Shown here: in pieces, positions 1 through 5,268 of the stretch
How the letters are laid out: the number at the start of each line of letters is the position of its first letter
How positions within the stretch are numbered: position 1 is the stretch's first letter
Assembly (NCBI GenBank): GCA_900554465.1
Contig: USHF01000102.1
Coordinates: 1 to 5,664 of the forward strand
From: an uncultured Collinsella sp.
GTDB lineage: Bacteria; Actinomycetota; Coriobacteriia; Coriobacteriales; Coriobacteriaceae
Reading direction: 5' to 3'
Length of the DNA stretch: 5,664 nt
Translations under genes and position numbers: made by a program
Notes under the pieces: model-generated
What the model was told of the DNA's origin: nothing
The model's input: the letters and a program-made list of their open reading frames with translations, nothing else
Databases searched by the model: none

Positions 1-1008
1 GTGGTGGGCTCCGGTCCTGCTGGTCTGGTGGCAGCATGGGAGCTTGCGCGCCGCGGTGCCCGCGTGACGGTGTTTGAGCGTGACGACCGCCCGGGCGGCC
101 TGCTCATGTATGGCATTCCTAACATGAAGCTCGAGAAGTCCGTTGTCGAGCGTCGCGTGGCACTTATGCGCGAGCTGGGTATTGTGTTCGAGCTGAGTGC
201 CGACGTGAGCGATCCCAAGGTTACCGCCAGGCTCGACGACTTTGACGCCGCCGTGGTGGCTGCCGGCGCCCGTGCTCCGCGTGGACTTTCGGCTGCGAAC
301 ATTGATGCCCCGGGCGTGGTGTATGCCGTGGACTACCTGACGGCTTCGACCGTCTCGGTGCTCGATGGCGGCAAGCCCGCGGTGAACGCGCGCGGCCTGG
401 ACGTCGTGGTCATTGGCGGTGGCGATACTGGAAACGACTGCGTGGGTACCGCCGTGCGTCAGGGCGCGCGCAGCGTGCGCCAGTTTGAGTTCTTGCCGGC
501 TGCGCCCGATAAGCGCGCGGCAGGCAACCCCTGGCCGCAGTGGCCCAACGTGAAGAAGACCGACTACGGCCAGCAGGAGGCTATCGCTGCCATGGGCGGC
601 GAGATGCGCGCTTGGGGCGTGGACACGCTCGAGGTGCTGCTGGACAAGAAGGGCGCGGCTGCGGGTCTGCGCGTGGTCGATCTGGATTGGTCGGCCGGCA
701 AGCCCGAACGCATTGCGGGCTCCGAGCACGAGGTGCCGGCCCAGCTGGTGCTCATCGCCTGTGGCTTTACGGGTCCGGAACACAGCGTGTTCGAAGCTGT
801 CGGCGTGCCCGTTGCCACGGCGGGCCGCCCGCTGCCCGTGATGGCTTCCGAGGGCTCGCACCTTGCGGCCCGCGTGGATGGCGTTGCTGCGGATGCCGCG
901 CCGGTGTATGTGGCGGGTGACGCTCGCAACGGCAGCTCGCTCGTGGTGAACGCTATGGCCGACGCCCTGGCCTGCGCAGCCGAAGTCGCCGACGCGCTGG
1001 AGCTGTAA
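1..1008 (+). CDS. gltD: Glutamate synthase small subunit-like FAD/NAD(P)-binding oxidoreductase, 5'-truncated
   Basis: The reading frame is open from base 1 and ends at TAA (1006-1008), giving 335 visible residues. The first visible residues already form the FAD dinucleotide-binding loop GSGPAG (3-8), followed by PGGLLMYGIPNMKLEK (31-46), a signature of GltD-type proteins. A second nucleotide-binding loop, IGGGDTGND (138-146), fits NAD(P)H. NPWPQWP (176-182) is also typical, and AGDARNGSSLVV (305-316) is the C-terminal FAD-contact motif. GltD-family proteins usually carry about 140 residues before the GxGxxG loop, with cysteines for iron-sulphur clusters; that part lies off the window, so the GTG at base 1 is not the true start. 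In the family this subunit passes electrons from NADPH through FAD to the large glutamate synthase subunit in the cytoplasm. The large-subunit gene is not visible, so a stand-alone GltD-like oxidoreductase is possible. One oddity: the usual EGR after the last motif is replaced here (NAMADALACA). Confidence 0.88.
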   Translation: MVGSGPAGLVAAWELARRGARVTVFERDDRPGGLLMYGIPNMKLEKSVVERRVALMRELGIVFELSADVSDPKVTARLDDFDAAVVAAGARAPRGLSAANIDAPGVVYAVDYLTASTVSVLDGGKPAVNARGLDVVVIGGGDTGNDCVGTAVRQGARSVRQFEFLPAAPDKRAAGNPWPQWPNVKKTDYGQQEAIAAMGGEMRAWGVDTLEVLLDKKGAAAGLRVVDLDWSAGKPERIAGSEHEVPAQLVLIACGFTGPEHSVFEAVGVPVATAGRPLPVMASEGSHLAARVDGVAADAAPVYVAGDARNGSSLVVNAMADALACAAEVADALEL

Positions 1009-1025
1009 AGTAGTCATTTAAGAAC

Positions 1026-1066
1026 GTCCCCAATGACTAGTCATTTTTTGTCTAGTCGTTGGGGAC
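1026..1066. repeat. 15-bp stem-loop after gltD (GTCCCC/GGGGAC type)
   Basis: The arms are GTCCCCAATGACTAG (1026-1040) and CTAGTCGTTGGGGAC (1052-1066). They pair over 15 positions with a single U-G wobble (1034/1058), around an 11-base T-rich loop. The structure begins 17 bases after the gltD stop. It may end gltD transcription, but no T-run follows the stem; the only T6 lies in the loop. A shorter perfect palindrome (1032-1045) overlaps the left arm, so two foldings compete. TAGTCATTT occurs at 1011-1019 and again at 1038-1046. The GTCCCC/GGGGAC ends recur near 3757-3785 and 4326-4406, which suggests a dispersed intergenic repeat rather than a dedicated terminator. Confidence 0.7.
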
Positions 1067-1314
1067 ACTCTTTGCGAGTGGTTCGTTCGTTTACTGACGT
1101 GCGGGTGTTCATTTGTCGACTTTTTGGGCTGTGGTCACCTGTTGTTTCTGTGGTGCCTGCGGGCATCTGGCTCAAAAGGGCGGGTTGGCTGTCTATGTCT
1201 ACCTGCGGTTTTGTTGCGGTGCGCTCATTCGGTCAAGTGTCCCGTCAAGTGTTTGGTTAGCATCTGGTTTGCAGTCGAAGGCCTATTTTGCCCGCGCTTG
1301 CCTCGGTTGCCCAC
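1067..1314. other. Non-coding stretch between gltD and the 235-residue gene
   Basis: I see no supported gene in this T-rich stretch. The short open frames have no Shine-Dalgarno sequence and unlikely compositions. The only structure found is a short direct repeat, GTCAAGTGT at 1232-1240 and 1244-1252 (12-base period). A convincing -35/-10 pair for the downstream gene was not found. It may be decayed coding sequence or a long leader. Confidence 0.5.
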
Positions 1315-1356
1315 CCTCCTCGTAAGCTCAAATTGAGGTCCATCAGTTTGAGGAGG
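1315..1356 (+). promoter_or_regulatory. Strong ribosome binding site with a possible sequestering hairpin
   Basis: AGGAGG (1351-1356) lies 5 bases before the ATG at 1362 and fixes that start. About 30 bases upstream, CCTCCTC (1315-1321) is exactly complementary to GAGGAGG (1350-1356), so the leader could fold into a 7-bp G+C-rich helix that covers the whole ribosome binding site. A G-U pair (1322/1349) can extend it. CTCAA (1327-1331) and TTGAG (1333-1337) lie in the loop; TTGAG also occurs at 1348-1352, which would offer an alternative pairing. The ribosome binding site is certain; the switch-like fold is inference. Confidence 0.5.
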
Positions 1357-1361
1357 ATGCC

Positions 1362-2069
1362 ATGACTGACCAAGTTTTTGACCGAGCAGAGCTGGCCGAA
1401 GCCGTCGGCAACGATATTGCCGACATGGCTCACTTTTGGATGCTGCGGAAGTTTCAATTCCTGGAGCCGGCGCGCGAGCAGTTCGAGATTATCGTCGATC
1501 CGTGGCTGAGCTATTGCGAGGAACCTTCTCAAAACGAAATCATGGCCTACAACATGGCGTTTACCGATTGGCTGCTGTTTGAGCGCCCCTATTACCACGG
1601 CAAGACGCTGTTGGAGCTGTATGTGGACGAGCCGCCAGCGTCAATTTCTCCTGCTTCGCTCGGGCGACTTAAGCAGGTGCGTGACACGCAGTATTTCTCG
1701 CGCTTTGGCATTTTGGACAAGAATCCTGCGTCCGGCATGGTCGTGCTGAAGGACACGCGCACCGATCATCGCTTTGATGTCTACGACCCGCATATCGTGC
1801 GGAAGGAGCATTGGAACGACGGCGCGATTGCGGTGCGCCTCGCCTGCGCCGACGATGTCTGGCTTACGGCGGGACAGCTCTACCTGTATGACATCGCGCG
1901 CCTGAACGACACGGCGGTCGATGGGCCTGGTGCGGTGCATCCCGAGGATCTGCAGGACGGCTTTGACACCTCGTGCATCAGCTTCTTCTTGCGTCTGGTC
2001 CGCGACATCATGGGCGCCCAGGGGCGGTACGTAAAGTCCCTCAACATCTACGAGCAGGAGTGGGAGTAG
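1362..2069 (+). CDS. Unrecognised soluble protein, 235 residues
   Basis: The start is the ATG at 1362, 5 bases after a perfect AGGAGG; the stop is TAG at 2067-2069. I do not recognise a named family. The protein is acidic and rich in aromatic residues, and has no signal peptide or membrane segment. Residues 67-88 (AFTDWLLFERPYYHGKTLLE and on), then VRDTQYFSRFGI (106-117) and VLKDTRTDHRFDVYDP (128-143), recall a segment seen in some SEC-C-type proteins of Gram-positive bacteria: an aromatic FxxWxxFE stretch, then a short beta-rich part with a D-T/L-x-T-G/D-x-x-F/Y-x-V pattern. The cysteine-rich SEC-C metal-binding tail is absent. The gene stands alone between two spacers, with no operon partner on either side. 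It looks intact, with codon use like its neighbours. Function is unknown; the SEC-C resemblance is only a lead. Confidence 0.85.
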   Translation: MTDQVFDRAELAEAVGNDIADMAHFWMLRKFQFLEPAREQFEIIVDPWLSYCEEPSQNEIMAYNMAFTDWLLFERPYYHGKTLLELYVDEPPASISPASLGRLKQVRDTQYFSRFGILDKNPASGMVVLKDTRTDHRFDVYDPHIVRKEHWNDGAIAVRLACADDVWLTAGQLYLYDIARLNDTAVDGPGAVHPEDLQDGFDTSCISFFLRLVRDIMGAQGRYVKSLNIYEQEWE

Positions 2070-2092
2070 GAGCTGCTGATAAGTCTCGATGT

Positions 2093-2130
2093 GTAACGTT
2101 TAACGGCCTGGGGGGCGGCCTAACTGTTAC
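2093..2130 (+). terminator. Imperfect hairpin after the 235-residue gene, possible weak terminator
   Basis: GTAAC (2093-2097) pairs with GTTAC (2126-2130). GTT (2098-2100) pairs with AAC (2122-2124) with one bulged T, and GGCC (2105-2108) pairs with GGCC (2117-2120) around a G-rich loop. It begins 23 bases after the stop codon, which suits a terminator. No T-run follows and the stem has an asymmetric internal loop, so it could equally be incidental. Confidence 0.35.
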
Positions 2131-2277
2131 AGATTGAGGTGTTTCGTCAGCACGGCCGAAGTATCGCCACGCTGTCTCCGTTTGCCCTCACATTTCTCTC
2201 GTCCCTCCGTTAACCGATATGCTCGACTTTAGGTCGCTGCATTGGGTGATAATGGACAAATGTTCATGTTAATCGTG

Positions 2278-2286
2278 AGGGAGGAG
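2278..2286 (+). promoter_or_regulatory. Ribosome binding site that sets the amidohydrolase start
   Basis: AGGGAGGAG lies 6 bases before the ATG at 2293. The frame stays open upstream to a TTG at 2242, but no ribosome binding site serves that codon, so the 17 extra residues are not expected to be translated. GATAAT (2248-2253) is a possible -10 element for this gene, but no good -35 stands at the right distance. Confidence 0.8.
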
Positions 2287-2292
2287 CTCGAT

Positions 2293-3663
2293 ATGGCATC
2301 TGCCGATCGTTCCACGTTGTTTATCAATGCGACCATTCTGGATGGTTCGGAACATATGGAGCCGCAACCCGATATGGCCGTGACTGTTGAGCGCGGCGTC
2401 ATCACCTGGATGGGGCCGAGTGCTGTGGCGCAGGCGCCTGCAGGTGCCGAGGTTATCGACCTGGGTGGTGCGTATCTCATGCCCGGTCTCATCAATATGC
2501 ATGCGCATCTGTGCGGCTCGGGCAAGCCGGTTTCGGCGGGCGATGCGGGCGCGCTGATGAAGAAGCTCGATAATCCCGTGGGCCGTGCCGTCGTCCGCCG
2601 CATCCTCAAGGGCAGTGCCCAGCAGCAGCTGGCAAGCGGCGTGACCACGGCGCGCGGCGCGGGCGACCCGCTGTTTGCCGACATTGCCGCGCGCGACGCT
2701 ATCGACGCCGGCAAGTATCAGGGTCCGCGCCTGGTAGCGCCGGGAACGGGCGTCACGGTGCCGGGCGGCCATGGCGCGGGCTTGTTCGCCCAGGTGGCCA
2801 ACAGCCCCGTCGAGGCAGCCGAGCAGGTGCGAGACCTGTATGCGCGCGGCGCCGACGTCATTAAGCTGTTCGTAACGGGCGGTGTGTTCGATGCGACCGA
2901 GGTGGGCGAGCCGGGCGTGCTGCGCATGCCGGTCGATGTCGCCGCGGCGGCGTGCAAGGCGGCGCACGAGGTTGGCCTTCCGGTCATGGCTCATGTCGAG
3001 AGCACCGAGGGCGTGAAGGCCGCGCTTGAGGCCGGGGTCGACACGATCGAGCACGGTGCCCCGATGACGCCCGAGATCCTGGAGCTGTACCGTGGCGCCG
3101 CGGGCACGCAGCTCGAGGGACGCGCGCCGAGCGTGACCTGCACGATCAGCCCGGCACTACCGTTTGTATTGCTCGACCCGGAAAAGACCCATTCGACCGA
3201 TACGCAAAAGAAGAACGGCGACATCGTGTGCTCGGGCATTATTGAGAGTGCTCGTGCGGCGCTGGATGCCGGCGTTAAGGTGGGCTTGGGCACGGACTCA
3301 AGCCGCCCGTTCGTGACGCAGTACGACATGTGGCGCGAGGTGGCCTATTTTGCCAAGTACGTGGGCGTGAGCAACGCCTTTGCGCTGCATACGGCTACGC
3401 AAGTCAACGCCGAGCTGCTGGGGCTGGGCGGCGAGACCGGTACGATCGAGTGCGGCAAGGCCGCCGATATCCTGGTGACGCGTAAGAATCCGCTCGATGA
3501 CCTGTGCGCTCTGCGTGAGCCGACGCATGTGATGTGTCGCGGTGATTTGGTACGCAAGCTCAAGGTGAAGCGTATTCCCGAGGTGGACGCCGAGCTCGAC
3601 GCGATTATGGCCATGCCTGCCGAAGCGCTGGCCGAGGAGCTGGCCCGCGACGGTTTGGCGTAG
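2293..3663 (+). CDS. Metal-dependent amidohydrolase, imidazolonepropionase/prolidase-like
   Basis: The protein has 456 residues from the ATG that follows the strong ribosome binding site. The N-terminal beta part (LFINATILDGSE, 9-20; VIDLGGAYLMPGLINMHAHL, 54-73) is the usual composite domain leading into the metal-dependent TIM barrel. Expected metal ligands are all present: H70 and H72 (HAH), K191 in ADVIKLFVTGG (the lysine carbamylated in this subgroup), H234 (MAHVES), H254 (TIEHGAP) and D335 (GLGTDSS). This layout, with GGHG (158-161), fits the COG1228 group, which includes imidazolonepropionase and metal-dependent Xaa-Pro/Xaa-Lys type dipeptidases. The C-terminus (GTIECGKAADILVTRKNPLDD, near 384-403) closes the small domain. 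Length is normal. No histidine-degradation genes lie nearby, so HutI itself is unlikely; a cytoplasmic hydrolase acting on acylated amino acids, dipeptides or cyclic amides is more likely. Substrate cannot be read from sequence. The gene ends in its own terminator and seems monocistronic. Confidence 0.9.
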   Translation: MASADRSTLFINATILDGSEHMEPQPDMAVTVERGVITWMGPSAVAQAPAGAEVIDLGGAYLMPGLINMHAHLCGSGKPVSAGDAGALMKKLDNPVGRAVVRRILKGSAQQQLASGVTTARGAGDPLFADIAARDAIDAGKYQGPRLVAPGTGVTVPGGHGAGLFAQVANSPVEAAEQVRDLYARGADVIKLFVTGGVFDATEVGEPGVLRMPVDVAAAACKAAHEVGLPVMAHVESTEGVKAALEAGVDTIEHGAPMTPEILELYRGAAGTQLEGRAPSVTCTISPALPFVLLDPEKTHSTDTQKKNGDIVCSGIIESARAALDAGVKVGLGTDSSRPFVTQYDMWREVAYFAKYVGVSNAFALHTATQVNAELLGLGGETGTIECGKAADILVTRKNPLDDLCALREPTHVMCRGDLVRKLKVKRIPEVDAELDAIMAMPAEALAEELARDGLA

Positions 3664-3696
3664 ATGTGACAAAGGTGCAGCTCCGTTGCCGCATAC

Positions 3697-3734
3697 AAAA
3701 AGCCGAGGTCTCAACACGAGGCCTCGGCTTTTTT
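3697..3734. terminator. Strong intrinsic terminator, probably bidirectional
   Basis: The stem AGCCGAGGTCTC (3701-3712) pairs with GAGGCCTCGGCT (3718-3729) over 12 positions with one G-T wobble, around the 5-base loop AACAC. A run of five A precedes it (3697-3701) and a run of six T follows (3729-3734), so A-T pairs lengthen the stem. It begins 33 bases after the amidohydrolase stop. The A-run also gives a T-run on the other strand, so it can stop the convergent zinc-ribbon gene arriving from the right. Confidence 0.93.
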
Positions 3735-3756
3735 ATCGAACAAATACTTAAGATTT

Positions 3757-3785
3757 GGGACAAACAAACCTGATTAATTTGTCCC
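3757..3785. repeat. Small GGGACAAA/TTTGTCCC palindrome
   Basis: GGGACAAA (3757-3764) and TTTGTCCC (3778-3785) form a perfect 8-bp inverted repeat around a 13-base A+T-rich loop. It lies in the convergent gap between the bidirectional terminator and the end of the zinc-ribbon gene, 11 bases beyond that gene's stop. It shares the GGGACA/TGTCCC core with the elements near 1026 and 4326. Confidence 0.6.
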
Positions 3786-3796
3786 GCGTGCGGGCG

Positions 3797-4270
3797 CTAG
3801 GAGCGGGTTTCCATCTTGGCGTGGCACTTGGGGCAGGTGACGCGGATCTTGCCTTTGCCCTTGGGGACGGAGAGCATCTGGCCGCAGTTGGGACACTTGA
3901 GGTATGCCGTGGTCTTGCGTCCCTTCCACATCTTCTTGGCCGTGCGCTTGGCGCGCTCAAAGTCTTCCTTGCTCGTTCCAGCCGCGCGCGAGGTGCTGGC
4001 CGCTGCAGCGCCGCCGCCCAAGCTGGCGACAAACTTGCCCAAGCCGGGGACGTTCGCGGTCGCGGCGACAAAGGCAGCGTTTTCCTTGCGACGCGCATCG
4101 ATGTTTTTGGACAGGCCGCGCAGCACGCCAATCACGATCACGGCGATGGCAATCCAGCTGAGCCACTGGATGTGGGCTATCGATCCGATCATCGCGATGG
4201 CAATGCCGGCAAAACCCATCACGATGGTGAGTTCATCGGCACCATTGCGGCCCTTCATAAAGTCATTCAT
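3797..4270 (-). CDS. Small membrane protein with C-terminal zinc ribbon
   Basis: The chosen start is the ATG at 4270-4268 (157 residues), because AAAGG (4283-4279) stands 8 bases upstream; a GTG 30 bases earlier has no such site. N-terminal MNDFMKGRNGADEL is followed by two hydrophobic segments (about 14-31 and 36-51), then a basic stretch KNIDARRKEN (55-64). A low-complexity Gly/Ala/Ser linker (about 84-100) leads to a charged helix (101-117). The C-terminus carries CPNC (126-129) and CPKC (146-149) separated by a basic VPKGKGKIRV loop, a classic four-cysteine zinc ribbon. Similar two-helix proteins with a GR.G.D.L motif and a CPxC...CPKC tail are, as I recall, common but uncharacterised in Firmicutes and Coriobacteriia. 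The topology puts the zinc ribbon in the cytoplasm if both ends are inside. It lies downstream of csoR on the same strand but is separated from it by a repeat cluster, so a link to copper is not implied. Confidence 0.87.
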   Translation of the reverse strand: MNDFMKGRNGADELTIVMGFAGIAIAMIGSIAHIQWLSWIAIAVIVIGVLRGLSKNIDARRKENAAFVAATANVPGLGKFVASLGGGAAAASTSRAAGTSKEDFERAKRTAKKMWKGRKTTAYLKCPNCGQMLSVPKGKGKIRVTCPKCHAKMETRS

Positions 4271-4303
4271 GCAAATTGCCTTTCGTTCGATATGCTGCAC
4301 GCC

Positions 4304-4332
4304 TTTATACCCGATTTAGAGCAAGGGGGACA
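4304..4332 (-). promoter_or_regulatory. Possible promoter of the zinc-ribbon gene
   Basis: Read on the - strand, TATAAA (4309-4304) is a good -10 element, 33 bases before the ATG and thus leaving a short leader. Seventeen bases further upstream is TGTCCC (4332-4327), a poor -35, which lies inside the arm of the neighbouring repeat. If used, the repeat would supply part of the promoter. Confidence 0.35.
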
Positions 4333-4408
4333 GGTCAATCTGCACCAAGGTGGTGCAAACATACCTGTCCCCGATGCACCAAGAAGGTGCAAAGCGGTCT
4401 GTCCCCAA
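4325..4408. repeat. 34-base tandem repeat with nested hairpins between csoR and the zinc-ribbon gene
   Basis: Two adjacent 34-base units (4341-4374 and 4375-4408) match at 26 of 34 positions. Each starts with TGCACC-loop-GGTGCA, a 6-bp hairpin with a 5-base loop (4341-4357 and 4375-4391), and ends with CTGTCCCC (4365-4372 and 4399-4406). To the left, GGGGACAGGT (4326-4335) pairs perfectly over 10 bases with ACCTGTCCCC (4363-4372), enclosing the first small hairpin. The second unit's TGTCCCC could compete for the same left arm. The element fills the gap after csoR and may end its transcript, although no T-run follows on the - strand. Confidence 0.8.
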
Positions 4409-4416
4409 TGCCCCAA

Positions 4417-4689
4417 TTACTTGGAGAGTTTATCGACGACGCGTTCGATCTCGGCGAGTTTGGCGGCTTTGAGGTCTTCGTCGCCCGATTCGATTGCCGA
4501 AGTCACGCAGCCCTCGATATGTGCCTTGAGCACGTCGGCGTTGATGCGCGCGAGGAGCGCCTGTGTGGCCATGAGCTGCGTGGAGATATCGACGCAGTAG
4601 CGGTCCTCCTCGACCATCCGCAGGATGCCGTCGATCTGACCGCGTGCCGTCTTGAGCATGCGGGTCACCGATTTATGGTCTGCCATCAT
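4417..4689 (-). CDS. csoR: CsoR-type Cu(I)-sensing transcriptional repressor
   Basis: The start is the ATG at 4689-4687, 6 bases after GAGGA (4700-4696); a second ATG follows at once, so the product is 90 or 89 residues, normal for the family. The frame extends upstream to 4791 without a ribosome binding site. The protein is the all-helical DUF156/CsoR fold: SVTRMLKTARGQIDGILRMV (7-26), then EDRYCVDI with C32, then KAHIEGC with H57 and C61. Spacing of 25 and 4 residues between these three matches the Cys-His-Cys copper site of Mycobacterium CsoR (C36, H61, C65). It differs from RcnR/FrmR, which have His or no ligand at the last position, and from CstR, which lacks the His. In the family, copper binding releases the repressor from copper-export promoters. 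It is the last gene of a copA-copZ-csoR order, 135 bases after copZ with a large inverted repeat between, so it may have its own promoter. Confidence 0.93.
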   Translation of the reverse strand: MMADHKSVTRMLKTARGQIDGILRMVEEDRYCVDISTQLMATQALLARINADVLKAHIEGCVTSAIESGDEDLKAAKLAEIERVVDKLSK

Positions 4690-4731
4690 GGCGGGTCCTC
4701 GTTTCTGGTCGATCTTCCGGATGCCCCCGTC

Positions 4732-4798
4732 AGTTGCGGTGAAATACGGACCGTTTAAAGGCCTAGGGCGGCACAACAGTCCGTATTTCACCGCAACT
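4732..4798. repeat. Perfect 20-base inverted repeat between copZ and csoR
   Basis: The arms at 4732-4751 and 4779-4798 (core GCGGTGAAATACGGAC and its complement) are perfectly complementary over 20 bases, around a 27-base centre containing TTTAAA, AGGCCT and CCTAGG. It lies 26 bases past the copZ stop and 42 bases before the csoR start. No T-run follows either arm, so it is not a standard intrinsic terminator, and it is far longer than a CsoR operator. It resembles a palindromic intergenic repeat of the REP/BIME kind. Confidence 0.85.
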
Positions 4799-4824
4799 TC
4801 TGAGGATTGAGTGGGCGGCGTCTG

Positions 4825-5046
4825 CTACGCGGCGGTCACGGATAGGGCGTGGAACTTCTCGCCGGCGCCCTCGACGGCGGCGGCGAGCTGCTCGGCGGTC
4901 ACGGTGTCGGCGCACTCCACCTGGACGGTCTGAGTCTCGTGATCGGCGTCGGCGTCGGTCACGCCGGCCACGCTGAGCAACGCCGTCTCGACGGTGGCGT
5001 CGCAGTGGCCGCACATAAGGCCGGAAGTCTTGATTGTGTAACGCAT
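4825..5046 (-). CDS. copZ: CopZ-like copper chaperone (heavy-metal-associated domain)
   Basis: The start is the ATG at 5046-5044, 6 bases after AGGA (5056-5053) in a GAGAGGA context; the product has 73 residues, as usual for free-standing chaperones. The frame runs upstream to 5157, but that part crosses a palindrome and has no ribosome binding site. MRYTIKTSGLMCGHCDATVE (1-20) gives the first beta strand, the metal loop with C12 and C15, and the first helix; SVAGVTDADADHETQTVQVE (25-44) and VTAEQLAAAVEGAG (49-62) complete the ferredoxin-like fold. In the family the two cysteines hold Cu(I) and hand it to CopA or CsoR in the cytoplasm. The usual GMxCxxC loop reads GLMCGHC here: Leu takes the conserved Met place and Met sits next to the Cys. 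The gene lies just after copA and before csoR, which supports a copper role. Mercury or another soft metal is possible but less likely. Confidence 0.92.
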   Translation of the reverse strand: MRYTIKTSGLMCGHCDATVETALLSVAGVTDADADHETQTVQVECADTVTAEQLAAAVEGAGEKFHALSVTAA

Positions 5047-5071
5047 GGGTATTCCTCTCTGTTGTGTCGGC

Positions 5072-5165
5072 TTTCCCAGGCACCCGACCTTGACCTTCAA
5101 GCCGTCGCTCGCGTACCAAAGTACGCGTCGCTCCTCTTTCAGGTCAATCTCGGGCACCTGGAAAA
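5072..5165. repeat. 94-base quasi-palindrome in the copA-copZ gap
   Basis: One dyad axis (5118/5119) relates all parts. The outer arms 5076-5096 and 5141-5161 pair at 17 of 21 positions, with TTT/AAA just outside (5072-5074/5163-5165). The centre CGCGTAC (5110-5116) pairs perfectly with GTACGCG (5121-5127) around a CAAA loop. On the - strand two of the four arm mismatches become G-U pairs, so the RNA of the copZ leader would fold better than that of the other strand. It ends 16 bases before the copZ ribosome binding site. It may be a mobile palindromic repeat, an mRNA processing or stability element, or a transcription attenuator; no T-run follows. Confidence 0.75.
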
Positions 5166-5193
5166 CCCGTTCTAAATGGACTTAAGGGTGAAC

Positions 5194-5268
5194 CTATTTT
5201 GCCACTTTAGGCTTAAAGGTTCGTAGGCGCAGCGCATTGCTTACGACGCACACGCTCGACAGGCTCAT
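5194..5268 (-). pseudogene. copA: Displaced C-terminal tail of copA, in the -1 frame
   Basis: Twenty-four residues, MSLSSVCVVSNALRLRTFKP plus KVAK, end at TAG (5196-5194). They are the normal end of a Cu(I) P1B-ATPase: MSLSS is the MxxSS motif of the last membrane helix, which supplies copper-site residues, and VVSNALRLR is highly conserved. The tail is in a different frame from the preceding copA sequence. Its ATG (5268-5266) overlaps the upstream TGA (5267-5265), but no ribosome binding site precedes it. Confidence 0.8.

Noticed and set aside
1232..1252. Direct repeat GTCAAGTGT as a regulator binding site
   Set aside because: Two 9-base copies in a T-rich non-coding stretch, with no promoter located nearby to give them meaning.
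1033..1336. Short + strand reading frames between gltD and the 235-residue gene
   Set aside because: No ribosome binding sites, three overlapping frames with unlikely Cys/Trp-rich compositions, and one starts inside a hairpin.
2229..3717. Long - strand open frames opposite the amidohydrolase
   Set aside because: They are shadows of a G+C-rich gene whose + strand frame carries every catalytic residue; compositions are Arg/Ala/Ser-rich without motifs.
4325..4408. CRISPR array
   Set aside because: Only two abutting units with no spacers between them and internal hairpins; not repeat-spacer organisation.
4721..4730. ATGCCCCCGT as a CsoR operator half-site upstream of csoR
   Set aside because: CsoR operators need a matching G-tract partner in a pseudo-palindrome; none is seen at the right distance, so a lone C5 tract is not enough.
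3755..4758. + strand open frames opposite the zinc-ribbon gene and csoR
   Set aside because: They cross the csoR-proximal repeats and lack ribosome binding sites, while the - strand frames carry clear zinc-ribbon and CsoR motifs.
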